From the NCBI RefSeq assembly GCF_016107305.1, contig NZ_RCVR01000016.1, positions 1-64,000 of the forward strand: a stretch of DNA of 64,000 bases. Reading direction: 5' to 3'. Made by a program: the position numbers and the translations under genes. Of the stretch, positions 7,800 through 15,647 are shown in pieces. Source of the stretch: Roseomonas sp. KE2513 (GTDB lineage Bacteria; Pseudomonadota; Alphaproteobacteria; Acetobacterales; Acetobacteraceae). How positions within the stretch are numbered: position 1 is the stretch's first letter; every line of letters begins with the position of its first letter. The notes under the pieces are model-generated. The model searched no databases. It was not told the origin of the DNA and saw nothing but the letters and a program-made list of their open reading frames with translations.

Positions 7800-10211
7800 T
7801 CAGCCGATGGCAACCAACCTGGGCTGCCGCTCCTCGAACCAGGGCCCGAGCTTATCGACCGGCGCTGCCCGCCCGAAGAAATACCCCTGCGCTTCCGTGC
7901 AACCGGCCTCGCGGACCTGATCCAGCTGGGCGCTGCTCTCGACACCCTCGGCGGTCGCCGTCATCCCGAGCCTTACCGCCAACTGGGCAACGGAGCGCAC
8001 GATCGCGAGGCAGTCCTCGCGCGTGGCCATGTCCCGCACGAAGGACTGGTCGATCTTGATCTTGTCGAATGGAAAGCTTCGCAGGTAGGTCAGCGACGAA
8101 TACTTCGTGCCGAAGTCGTCGAGCGCCGTGCGTACACCCAGGGCACGCAGGCGGTGAAGTGTCCCGATCACCGCCTCACTGTCCTGCAGCAATGCCGATT
8201 CGGTGATCTCCAATTCAAGACGGGATGCCGCAAGCCCGGATTTGAGCAGCGCGTCGTGGATCAGTTCCGACAGATCGCTGCCCGTGAATTGCACCGGCGA
8301 GATGTTGACTGCGACCTTGGCGGGGATCGGGAAGGTAACGGCATCAGCGCAGGCCCGGCGCAGAACCCATTCGCCGAGCGACACGATTAGGCCGGTCTCC
8401 TCGGCGATGGGGATGAAGTCGGCCGGTGACACCATGCCGCGCACCGGGTGGCGCCAACGGAGCAGCGCCTCGAACCCACTGAGCTGCCCGCGCTGGAGAT
8501 CAAAGAGGGGCTGGTAGTGCACCTCCATCTCCCCACGGTCCATGGCGCCGCGCAGATCGGTTTCCAGCTCCATCCGCGCCTGCAGGCCGGCAGCCATCGA
8601 TTCCTCGAAGAGGCGGAAGGTCCCCCGCCCGGCTGCCTTGGCCTCGTAGAGCGCCATGTCAGCGTGCTTGAGGAGGGTGTCCCCATCGGGCGTGGACGGG
8701 GCTGCAACCGCGATGCCGACGCTTACCCCCACCGAGGCCTGGTACTTGGAAAGATCGAAGGGCATCGCCAGGGATTCGATGATGCGTCGGGCAAGCGCCT
8801 CGACCCTCTCCAGAAGAGCTCCCTTACCTTCGATCAGCACGGCGAACTCGTCGCCGCCCAGCCGTGCCACGAGGTCGCCGTCGCGCATGCATTCGCGGAT
8901 TCGGCCAGCCGTCAGGCGCAGCAAGGCATCGCCGGCATGGTGGCCAAGCGTGTCGTTCACGTTCTTGAACTGGTCGAGGTCGAGGAAGAGCACCGCGACC
9001 TCGGTGCCGACGCGGTGAAGCGCCTCGTCGAGACGCGTCGTGAACTGGCGGCGGTTCGGAAGGCCGGTGAGGGCGTCATGGTTCGCGAGATGCCGGATCC
9101 TGGCCTCTGCCTGGCGACTCTCCGTCACATCCTCGTAGGTCGTGATCCAGCCGCCATCGGGGAGCGGCTGGTGCGAGATCGAGAGTGATCGGCCTTCCTC
9201 ATCCTCCTGCACGAAGGTCGAGGCCTGCGATCGGGCGGCGAGCTCTTGGTGCTCAGTCCAGATGGACCCGCCGTCGCCTCCCTCGGCGTCGCCAAGCCCT
9301 GACCGGAGCTTCAGGAGCTCGGCCGCATGCACGCCCGGCCGCGCCGCCCCCGGCGCGAGGTGGAAGATCTCACTGAAGCGCCGGTTGCTGACGATGAGCC
9401 GGTGCTCCGCGTCGAACATGCCGAGTCCCTGCGACATGTTGTTCAGCGCCGCGTCGAATAGCTGGTTCTGCCGCCGCAGCTCGCTATCGCGCGCCCGCAC
9501 ATAGGCGTTTGAGCGGGCCAGCAGGCGGTTGCGCCAGAAGGTCGTTGCGGTCAGTGCCAGGCAGCAGGCGATGAGGCCGAGGAGGAGCCGCGAGAATACC
9601 CAGTGGAGTCGGTCGAGTTCCTGCGTGTCCCTTGCCGCGAGATCCGCGCCATGCGCATGGGCAACCGAGGAAAGCCGCGCCATCGGCCCGTTGATCTGCT
9701 GGAACTTGCCCATGAACTGGGCGATGACCGCCGGATCGTCCAGCGAGGCCAGCAGGGGGCGTGCGGTTTCCACCGCGACCTGAAGCTGATCGACCGCCCG
9801 GATCAGTTCGTCGTGCGAGCTGATGAAGGCGCCCGTCTCCCCGCTTCGCAGGGCGGAAACCCTGCTCTCGACGATCTCGAGCCAGGTCTCCAACTGGTCG
9901 TGCTCGATCTCGCCGCGGGTCAGTGTGAAGGCGGCGACGGCCGCTTGCAGCCTCGATACCTCCTGAGCCGCCTGCCCCGCCGTCCAGGCGATGTTGTAGC
10001 GGGAGAGCTTGCTCACCGCATCCTGCCTGGCAGAGATGAGGTAGGATGCGTAGACGGCGCCCGCGCCGAGAAGCAGCGCCGCGGCGACAGAGAGGATCTG
10101 TACGGCGCTACCGGCGCCTATGGCTGAAAACCGCCGGCGCACGGGATGCGCACCCTTGCGCGCGGCCAGCCCCCGCGTTCTTCCGAACCACGGGATGTTC
10201 CACCGGGTCAC
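7800..10211 (-). CDS. DcpA-like dual GGDEF-EAL cyclic-di-GMP protein with PAS domain
   Basis: 803 residues. Membrane helix 1 (about 33-58), a periplasmic helical domain (59-204), membrane helix 2 (205-225), a PAS domain (about 250-365), GGDEF (about 375-540) and EAL (about 555-800). GGDEF is intact at 452-456, with an RxxD product-inhibition site (RDGD) five residues before it. EAL is intact (FEALLRW), as are EITES, DDFGTKYSS, KIDQSF and EGVES, so both diguanylate cyclase and phosphodiesterase activity are possible. The start GTG 10211 overlaps the stop of the upstream PruR-like gene by four bases (GTGA), implying translational coupling. By analogy with Agrobacterium DcpA, the periplasmic protein probably sets the balance of the two activities. 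Confidence 0.9.
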   Translation of the reverse strand: MTRWNIPWFGRTRGLAARKGAHPVRRRFSAIGAGSAVQILSVAAALLLGAGAVYASYLISARQDAVSKLSRYNIAWTAGQAAQEVSRLQAAVAAFTLTRGEIEHDQLETWLEIVESRVSALRSGETGAFISSHDELIRAVDQLQVAVETARPLLASLDDPAVIAQFMGKFQQINGPMARLSSVAHAHGADLAARDTQELDRLHWVFSRLLLGLIACCLALTATTFWRNRLLARSNAYVRARDSELRRQNQLFDAALNNMSQGLGMFDAEHRLIVSNRRFSEIFHLAPGAARPGVHAAELLKLRSGLGDAEGGDGGSIWTEHQELAARSQASTFVQEDEEGRSLSISHQPLPDGGWITTYEDVTESRQAEARIRHLANHDALTGLPNRRQFTTRLDEALHRVGTEVAVLFLDLDQFKNVNDTLGHHAGDALLRLTAGRIRECMRDGDLVARLGGDEFAVLIEGKGALLERVEALARRIIESLAMPFDLSKYQASVGVSVGIAVAAPSTPDGDTLLKHADMALYEAKAAGRGTFRLFEESMAAGLQARMELETDLRGAMDRGEMEVHYQPLFDLQRGQLSGFEALLRWRHPVRGMVSPADFIPIAEETGLIVSLGEWVLRRACADAVTFPIPAKVAVNISPVQFTGSDLSELIHDALLKSGLAASRLELEITESALLQDSEAVIGTLHRLRALGVRTALDDFGTKYSSLTYLRSFPFDKIKIDQSFVRDMATREDCLAIVRSVAQLAVRLGMTATAEGVESSAQLDQVREAGCTEAQGYFFGRAAPVDKLGPWFEERQPRLVAIG

Positions 10212-10777
10212 CGGACGACGAGCTGGGCGACCGACCAGGCCGAGCGGCTATAGTAGAGCCTGCTGCGGAGTTCCGGTTCAGAGTCGTAGGGATAGACGAT
10301 GAAGAGCGGGCCCCTCTCGCTCACGCGCATCGGGGCGCCGTTCCGGCGCGTGGCCAGCAGCACGCCGAACCGTGCGAAATCGGCGATCGGGATGTCCGTC
10401 GAGTAATCGTTGAGCGCGATGGCCGTCAGTGTCTCGCCGCTCGCCCCGATCGCCTCCATCAGCGTCGCCATGGGAACGCCATCAAAGCGCACCGGCCCGT
10501 CGAACCAGGGGGTGTTGGTCGTGATGGTGGCCGAGCCCATGCTCTCGAGCATGGCCCGGTCGAAGACCGCCGCGTCGCCCGCGTTCGTCACGCGGATCTG
10601 ACCCGAGACCTTCAGGATCGGCGATTGGCTGGGCCGCGCGAGCGACCTCTCCGATTGCCCCGCCGCGGATTGCGCCCGGGCGCGACCCGTCTTCGCCACG
10701 ACCGCGCCCGTGCCGAGCGCAACCATAAGAGCACGCTTGCCGACCCGCAGATCCGTCACGCTGACATCCTTCCGCAT
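10208..10777 (-). CDS. PruR-like periplasmic pterin-binding protein (molybdopterin-binding-like fold)
   Basis: 189 residues with an N-terminal export signal (RALMVALGTGAVVAKTGRARA) followed by a domain resembling the molybdopterin-binding domain of sulfite oxidases (LKVSGQIRV, then FDGVPMATLMEAIGA, IALNDYSTDIPI, GPLFIVYPYD). There is no cysteine anywhere in the protein, so the usual cysteine ligand of the molybdenum cofactor is absent and enzyme activity is unlikely. In Agrobacterium, PruR has this fold, binds pterins in the periplasm and controls DcpA. Here the gene ends in a GTGA overlap with a DcpA-like gene and begins 18 bases after folE. Assignment to PruR rests on fold, export signal and context. 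Confidence 0.75.
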   Translation of the reverse strand: MRKDVSVTDLRVGKRALMVALGTGAVVAKTGRARAQSAAGQSERSLARPSQSPILKVSGQIRVTNAGDAAVFDRAMLESMGSATITTNTPWFDGPVRFDGVPMATLMEAIGASGETLTAIALNDYSTDIPIADFARFGVLLATRRNGAPMRVSERGPLFIVYPYDSEPELRSRLYYSRSAWSVAQLVVR

Positions 10778-10795
10778 CGAGGCCCTGGGTTGAAC

Positions 10796-11467
10796 TCAGC
10801 GCGACGTCGTCTCGAGGGACGCGCACTCGCGCAGGAACTCGTCCTTCAGACCCGCTTCCTCCGAAAAAGCCCCGAAATAAGCGTTCGTTACCATGCGGCC
10901 ACTTCCTGCGCGGACGCCGCGCTGCATGCGGCACATGTGCGACGCCGATATGCGGACCGCGAGGCCGCGGGGCGCGGTGTTCTGCCAAAGGAAGTCGCCG
11001 ATCTGCTGCACAAGCTCCTCCTGGGTCTGGAGGCGCGTCGCGAAGTGGTCGACAACCCTGTCATATTTCGAGAGCCCGAGAACCTTTCCCGTCGCGGAGG
11101 GCAGAACACCGATGAAAGCCTCCCCCCGGATCGGCATGAGGTGATGCGCGCAGGTGGAGCGGACTTCGATCGGACCGGTCACAATCATGCCCTGGTAGAC
11201 GAGCCGGTTCTCGAAATCCGTCAGCACCGGCGGAGGAACGCTGCGGCCGCGCAATAGTTCATTCACGAGCATCTTGGCCACTCGTCCGGGCGTGCCTCGC
11301 GTGTTCGGGTCGTTCCGGTGGTCGATCCGCAGGATCTCGAGGAGTTCCTCCAGCTTCTCGCTGGCGGTGCAGATCATCGCCTCTCGCTCATCCGAGGAGA
11401 GCGGAGCCTCGAGGGCTTCGTTGGCGGCGCTGGGGCGGGATTGCAGGCGGCGAAGTGCAACGCTCAC
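10796..11467 (-). CDS. folE: GTP cyclohydrolase I FolE
   Basis: 223 residues. It converts GTP to 7,8-dihydroneopterin triphosphate, the first step of pterin and folate synthesis, in the cytosol. Zinc ligands are visible: Cys106 and His109 in STCAHHLMPI and Cys179 in SHMCRMQRG. The usual GLSKYDRVVD and RLQTQEELVQQI helices are also present. The start is GTG 11467, with CAGGAG upstream. It sits between a PTPS/QueD-like gene (79 bases upstream) and the PruR-like gene (18 bases downstream), so it is likely a pathway-dedicated copy in a pterin-signalling operon rather than the housekeeping gene, but a second folE cannot be checked here. Confidence 0.93.
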   Translation of the reverse strand: MSVALRRLQSRPSAANEALEAPLSSDEREAMICTASEKLEELLEILRIDHRNDPNTRGTPGRVAKMLVNELLRGRSVPPPVLTDFENRLVYQGMIVTGPIEVRSTCAHHLMPIRGEAFIGVLPSATGKVLGLSKYDRVVDHFATRLQTQEELVQQIGDFLWQNTAPRGLAVRISASHMCRMQRGVRAGSGRMVTNAYFGAFSEEAGLKDEFLRECASLETTSR

Positions 11468-11546
11468 TGCAGGTCAACTCCTGGATGGGGTGCCGCGGAC
11501 GCAAGGTACGCGCGCGGTGCTCGGTCGTGAATGGAAGGGGAGACGA

Positions 11547-11900
11547 TCAGCGCCTGTTGCGGAACACGACGCCCTCGCCGGCGCCCTCGAGCCCACGGCG
11601 CACCTCGACCCGGTCGATACCCGGGATCGCCTGGTCGAGGTGCCGGCAGAACCATCCGGCCACATTCTCCAGGGTGGGGATCTCCAGGCCTTCGATGTCG
11701 TTCAGATAGCTGTGGTCGACCTTCTTCCTCAGGGCGGAGATGACGGGCTCGACCTCGAGAAGGTCATGGGACCAGCCGAAGACCGGATGCGGCTCGCCGG
11801 TCAGGACAACCTTAACTTTGAAAGTGTGTCCGTGAAGCGGGGTGTCGGGGGTGGTTTTGTGCGCCGCCTCGAACGTGAACTCACTGAACATCTCGATCAC
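11547..11900 (-). CDS. 6-pyruvoyltetrahydropterin synthase / QueD family protein, non-canonical
   Basis: 117 residues. Zinc-binding histidines are at 14 (FEAAHK), 23 and 25 (LHGHTF); the DHSYLND motif with the catalytic Asp/His pair and a late Glu (VEVRRGLEG) match PTPS/QueD enzymes. The segment between His14 and His23 is short and has Asp19 where the catalytic Cys of QueD (C-x-x-L-H-G-H) would be. GTG 11900 is preferred because AGAGGTGG lies 8 bases before it; ATG 11891 is the alternative. It heads an operon with folE, a PruR-like and a DcpA-like gene, so it probably makes a signalling pterin from the FolE product. The Cys loss makes classical QueD activity doubtful. Confidence 0.82.
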   Translation of the reverse strand: MIEMFSEFTFEAAHKTTPDTPLHGHTFKVKVVLTGEPHPVFGWSHDLLEVEPVISALRKKVDHSYLNDIEGLEIPTLENVAGWFCRHLDQAIPGIDRVEVRRGLEGAGEGVVFRNRR

Positions 11901-12287
11901 GACCAATCCACCTCTGTCGATTTGGCGCGAGCCGCGTGTAACACTCGCACGCGCCCCGTGCCATCCAGCGGAGCTTACAACCGATCCGGTCTGGAATGCC
12001 AACGTTTCTTTCTTTATATCAGTACGATTTAAGAACGATTGCTTCCCCGCGATCCTTGGAATGCGGCAGCCGACTTTCCTTTGCTGGCCCCGTATTCGAG
12101 GTGGCCGGTTCCAAGGCTGTGATGCTGGGCGCGCGGCTCTGTGGAGCCGCTCTTGAAACGAGGTGGGAATTATCTTCTCTGGCGCGAAAACCCCCAGCTG
12201 CGGGAGCGACCGCCGACCGGCTGGACGCACGGCCGGCATTGCCCTCGCGGAGATCAGACTTCGGTCTGAGCCCCAGGCAGCCGCTGA
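11901..12287. other. intergenic region, likely promoter of the pterin operon
   Basis: 387 bases with no supported gene. The stretch around 12000-12060 is clearly richer in A and T than its surroundings (minus strand contains TTCTTAAATCG and GATATAAAG), as expected of a promoter for the leftward operon starting at 11900. No confident -35/-10 pair could be assigned. Confidence 0.35.
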
Positions 12288-13088
12288 TCAGCCCCGCTTC
12301 TCCAGCAACCCTCCGTCCACCGGCAGGATCACGCCGGTGATGTAGCCGGCCTCGTCGGAGGCGAGGAAAAGGGCGGCGTTGGCCACGTCCCAGGCCGAGC
12401 CCATGCGTCCCATCGGCACCAGCGCCTCGCGCTCAGCCCGGACCACCTCGCGGGGCACGCCCCGCTCCTGCGCGCGCCGCTCAATCGCCATGGGGGTGTC
12501 GATCAGCCCGGGCAGGATGACGTTGGCGCGGACGCCGTGGCGGGCATTCTCGGTCGCGATGTGCTGGGTCAGGGCGTTCACCCCGGCCTTGCTGGTCTTG
12601 TAAGTGACCGTGGGCCGGGCGGAGAGGGAGGAGGTGGAGGAAATGTTGATGATGCAGCCGGACCTCTGCGCGACCATGTGCGGCAAGACGTGCTTGCACG
12701 TCATGAACATGCCCTTGAGGTTCATGGCCATGATGGCATCCCACATGTCCGCGTCCATCTCGGCCGTCTTCCGGTCGCCCCTGGAGCGGCCGACATTGTT
12801 GTGCAGCACGTCGATGCGGCCGTAGCGCTCCGTGCAGGTGCGGGCGATGGCGGCGCAATCCTCCTCTCTCGTGATGTCGGCACGCAGGACCGAGGCGGGG
12901 CGGCCGTGCCGCTCCACAGCCGCGCGCGTGGCCTCGGCCCAGTCCTCGTTGATGTCCACCAGCAGCAGGGTCGCGCCCTCCTCGGCGAAGCGCTCGGCTA
13001 CCGCGCGCCCGTTGCCAACGGTCTCGCCGGGCTGCTGCCCCGCGCCGACGATAATGGCGACCTTGCCGTCCAACCTGCCCTGGGACAT
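12288..13088 (-). CDS. SDR family NAD(P)-dependent oxidoreductase
   Basis: 266 residues. Rossmann fold with an unusual, lengthened cofactor loop (GAGQQPGETVGNGR near residue 14 instead of the usual GAGxGIGR), HNNVG, catalytic Ser in INISSTSSLS, and YKTSKAG with the Tyr/Lys pair; the C-terminus has ITGVILPVDGG. It oxidises or reduces an unknown alcohol or ketone. ATG 13088 has AGGA upstream and matches the start of its paralogue at 17696; ATG 13115 would overlap the stop of the preceding binding-protein gene as TGATG. It is co-transcribed with that Bug protein, and the SDR at 17696 shares the same loop insertion, so both may act on related compounds. Confidence 0.88.
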   Translation of the reverse strand: MSQGRLDGKVAIIVGAGQQPGETVGNGRAVAERFAEEGATLLLVDINEDWAEATRAAVERHGRPASVLRADITREEDCAAIARTCTERYGRIDVLHNNVGRSRGDRKTAEMDADMWDAIMAMNLKGMFMTCKHVLPHMVAQRSGCIINISSTSSLSARPTVTYKTSKAGVNALTQHIATENARHGVRANVILPGLIDTPMAIERRAQERGVPREVVRAEREALVPMGRMGSAWDVANAALFLASDEAGYITGVILPVDGGLLEKRG

Positions 13089-13114
13089 CCGTGCTTCCTG
13101 CCCTCTGCTGTTCA

Positions 13115-14149
13115 TCAATCGGATGTAATGCGGCCGTCGGTGACCACCCGGCGCCAGCGAGCCTCCTCGGCGCGCATGAAGCGGGTCATCTCCTCCGGGC
13201 TGTTCACCGCGACGGTCAGCCCCTCTCCCGCCAGACGGGAGTGATAGGCGGGCGCCGCGGTCACCTTCCGCATCGCCTCGTTGAGCCGGGTGAGGATCGG
13301 GGCCGGCGTGCCCCCAGGCGCGAAGACGGCGTACCAGACCTCAGCCTCGTAGCCCGGCAGGGTCTCCGCCACGGTGGGCACGCCCTCATAGGCCGGCGTC
13401 CGCTGGGGCGAGGTCACTGCCAGGGCACGCATCCTGTCGCCCTTCACGAAGGCCGACACGCCGCCCGCCGTGCCGAAGACCATGTCCAGCCGCCCGCCGA
13501 GAAGATCCGTATAGGCCGGCCCCGCGCCCCGGTAGGGAACGTGGGTGAGGTCCACGCCGGCGGTTAGCTTGAACAGCTCCGCCGCCAAATGCACCGCCGA
13601 GCCGTTGCCGGAGGAGCCGTAGGTCAGCTTGCCCGGGTCGGCCTTCGCCACCCGGATGATGTCGGCCACGCTGCGAAGGGGGCTGTCCGGCCGCACCACG
13701 ATCACGTTCGGGCCGTGGCAGACCAGCCCGACTTCCGAAAAGCCCTTCTCCGTATCGTAGGGAAGGTTCTTTACCAGGGAGGCGTTGATGGCGAGCGCCG
13801 AGGTGGTGAGCAGCAGCGTGTAGCCGTCCGGCGCCGCCTTGGAGGCGAGATCTGAGCCGAGCACCGTTCCTCCGCCCGGCCGGTTGTCGATCACCACGGC
13901 CTGGCCGAGTTCCAACGCGAGCATCTGGGCAAGCTCGCGCCCCACCACGTCCGTGCCCCCACCGGCGGTGAAGGGGACGATCACGCGGATCGGGCGGGAA
14001 GGATAGGGCTCCGCGCCCAGGGCCGGCAGGGCGCCGGGCAGGACCCAAATTCCAGCCCCCGCCGCGCTGAGGCGCAGCAGGTTTCGCCGCCCGGTTCGGA
14101 GACCATCCCCAGCCCTCCCGCCGCCGCTTCGCCCGATTCCCATGCGCAT
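13115..14149 (-). CDS. tripartite tricarboxylate transporter (Bug/TctC) substrate-binding protein
   Basis: 344 residues. Tat-like signal (GRRNLLRLSAAGAG, cleavage near LGA), then the Bug family pattern: YPSRPIRVIVPFTAGGGTDV, VVIDNRPGGGTVLGS, AAPDGYTLLL, a middle YGSSGNGSAVHLAAELF, the ligand-loop VPYRGAGPAYTDLLGG and a C-terminal EVWYAVFAPGGTPAPI. It is periplasmic and binds a small carboxylate. No TctA/TctB membrane genes accompany it. It is divergent from an IclR regulator (94-base gap) and upstream of an SDR gene. ATG 14149 is preceded by AAGGCGGGAGG. Confidence 0.9.
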   Translation of the reverse strand: MRMGIGRSGGGRAGDGLRTGRRNLLRLSAAGAGIWVLPGALPALGAEPYPSRPIRVIVPFTAGGGTDVVGRELAQMLALELGQAVVIDNRPGGGTVLGSDLASKAAPDGYTLLLTTSALAINASLVKNLPYDTEKGFSEVGLVCHGPNVIVVRPDSPLRSVADIIRVAKADPGKLTYGSSGNGSAVHLAAELFKLTAGVDLTHVPYRGAGPAYTDLLGGRLDMVFGTAGGVSAFVKGDRMRALAVTSPQRTPAYEGVPTVAETLPGYEAEVWYAVFAPGGTPAPILTRLNEAMRKVTAAPAYHSRLAGEGLTVAVNSPEEMTRFMRAEEARWRRVVTDGRITSD

Positions 14150-14243
14150 CCTCCCGCCTTCCGCTTGGCTCGGAGGCTAGGCCGCCGCTTCCACGCTGCG
14201 CAAGCATCTTCCGTGTGATGAAAGAAGCGGGTACCCTCCTGTC

Positions 14244-15038
14244 ATGGCAAAGCAGCCCAGACGCGCCCGTGCGACCGCCGAGGACGAGTCGGCCGGTACC
14301 GCGGCCACCGGCAGCGCCCTGCGCGCCGTAGCCCCGGCCTCCCCAGTCAGCGCGCTGCCCGGTGACGGCGTGCGCGCGGTGGACCGCGCCCTTGTCCTGC
14401 TGCGCGCCTTCAGGGAGGAGGACGGTCCGCTGGGCCTGACGGAACTCTCCCGCCGGGCCGGGTTGAACCTGACGACCGCGCTGCGGTTGCTCGGCACGCT
14501 GGAGGGGCACGGCTTCGTCAAGCGCTTGCCCTCCGGTGGCTATCTCCTCGGCGCCACCCTGCTGCTGCTAGGGGACCTGTTCCGCCGATCGCTACGCCTC
14601 GAGCACCACGTCATGCCCGCGCTGGAGCGCCTGCGCGCCGAAAGCCGGGAGAGCGCCGCCTTCTTCGTGCGGGAGGGCGAGCAGCGCCGCTGCGTGTTCC
14701 GGTTGGATTCCCCGCAGCTGGTGCGCGACGTCGCTCAGATCGGGGAGGCCCAGCCGCTCGGCCGCGGTGCCCATGGCCGTTCCCTCATCGCGCTCGGGAA
14801 TGGCGAGAGGCTGCCCGTGGTCACCCGGGGCGAGCGCCTGCCGGTGATCGCCGCCATCGCCTGCCCTGTCCTGGACGCGGGCGGGAACGTGGCCGGCTCC
14901 ATCGGCATCTCCGTGCCGCTCTACCGCTTCACGGACGAGACGGAGGCGCTCTGCGCGCCGCTGGTGCTGCGGGAGGCGGTGGGGATGACGCGCGACCTGG
15001 GCGGCGACCCCGCGCCGCTGGAACAGGCCGCGCGTTAG
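14244..15038 (+). CDS. IclR-family transcriptional regulator
   Basis: 264 residues. After a 38-residue Ala/Pro-rich lead, the winged helix is at about 40-105 (AVDRALVLLRAF, LTELSRRAGLNLTTALRLLG), followed by the IclR effector domain with RGAHGRSLIAL and a short C-terminal half. The effector domain appears shorter than the typical IclR domain. It is divergent from a Bug/SDR pair and upstream of CMD, SMP-30, Bug and SDR genes, so it is the likely local regulator of both arms of the cassette. Confidence 0.88.
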   Translation: MAKQPRRARATAEDESAGTAATGSALRAVAPASPVSALPGDGVRAVDRALVLLRAFREEDGPLGLTELSRRAGLNLTTALRLLGTLEGHGFVKRLPSGGYLLGATLLLLGDLFRRSLRLEHHVMPALERLRAESRESAAFFVREGEQRRCVFRLDSPQLVRDVAQIGEAQPLGRGAHGRSLIALGNGERLPVVTRGERLPVIAAIACPVLDAGGNVAGSIGISVPLYRFTDETEALCAPLVLREAVGMTRDLGGDPAPLEQAAR

Positions 15039-15054
15039 GCGCGGCAGGGAGAAG

Positions 15055-15642
15055 ATGATGGCCCGGATCGAGTTGACGCCCGAGGCGGAGCGCACGCCCG
15101 AGGAACGGGAGGTCTGCCAGGAGGCCGTCTCCGGCATTCGCGGCCGCGTGCCGGCGCCGATGATCGCTTGGCTGAAGAACCCGGAGCTGGCGCGCCGCGG
15201 CCAGCGCCTGGGCGAGCTGCTGCGCTACCAGACCACGCTGGAGCCGCGCCTTTCCGAGCTGGCGATCCTCGTCACCGCGCGCCACTGGAGCTCCCATCAC
15301 GAATGGACCGCGCACAAGCGCGAGGGACTGAAGGCCGGGATGGACCCGGAGGTGGTCGCCGCGATCGCGGCGCGGCGGGAGCCGGTGCTGCGGGACGAGC
15401 GCGAAAGCACCGTCTATGACGTGGCCCGCACCCTGCTCGGGACGCGGCGCCTGCCGGACGCGCTCTATCAGCGCGGTGTCGCGGTGCTGGGGGAGCGGGG
15501 GTTGGTCGAGTTGGTCGGGATCATGGGCTACTACTCCATGGTCGCGCTGACGCTGAACGCCTTCGAGCTCGGCCTGCCCGAGAACTTCGCGCCCGAGCTG
15601 GGCGCCGAACCCGGCGACCTGCCCGGTGCGCCTGGGGCTTGA
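15055..15642 (+). CDS. carboxymuconolactone decarboxylase family protein
   Basis: 195 residues. The CMD-like helical core is visible (LRYQTTLEPRLSELAILVTA, then HWSSHHEWTAHKREGLKAG and VYDVARTLL, LVELVGIMGYYSMVALTLNA). The usual Cys-x-x-Cys of AhpD-type members is absent: the equivalent site reads HWSSHHEW, so it is not a peroxidase and is closer to the decarboxylase/isomerase type. It follows the IclR gene by 16 bases with AGGGAGAAG before tandem ATGs (15055 and 15058). It is probably co-transcribed with the SMP-30 lactonase downstream, suggesting a short pathway involving a lactone. Confidence 0.85.
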   Translation: MMARIELTPEAERTPEEREVCQEAVSGIRGRVPAPMIAWLKNPELARRGQRLGELLRYQTTLEPRLSELAILVTARHWSSHHEWTAHKREGLKAGMDPEVVAAIAARREPVLRDERESTVYDVARTLLGTRRLPDALYQRGVAVLGERGLVELVGIMGYYSMVALTLNAFELGLPENFAPELGAEPGDLPGAPGA

Positions 15643-15647
15643 CCGCC

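Noticed and set aside
10796-11900. folE and the QueD-like gene as a queuosine pathway
   Set aside because: No queC, queE or queF in the window, the catalytic Cys is missing from the QueD-like protein, and both genes run into the PruR-DcpA pair.
12288-13088. SDR as the pteridine reductase (PruA/FolM) completing the pterin pathway
   Set aside because: Its cofactor loop (GAGQQPGETVGNGR) is not the TGxxxRxG type of pteridine reductases, it resembles the SDR at 17696, it is coupled to a Bug gene and is separated from the pterin operon by 387 bases.
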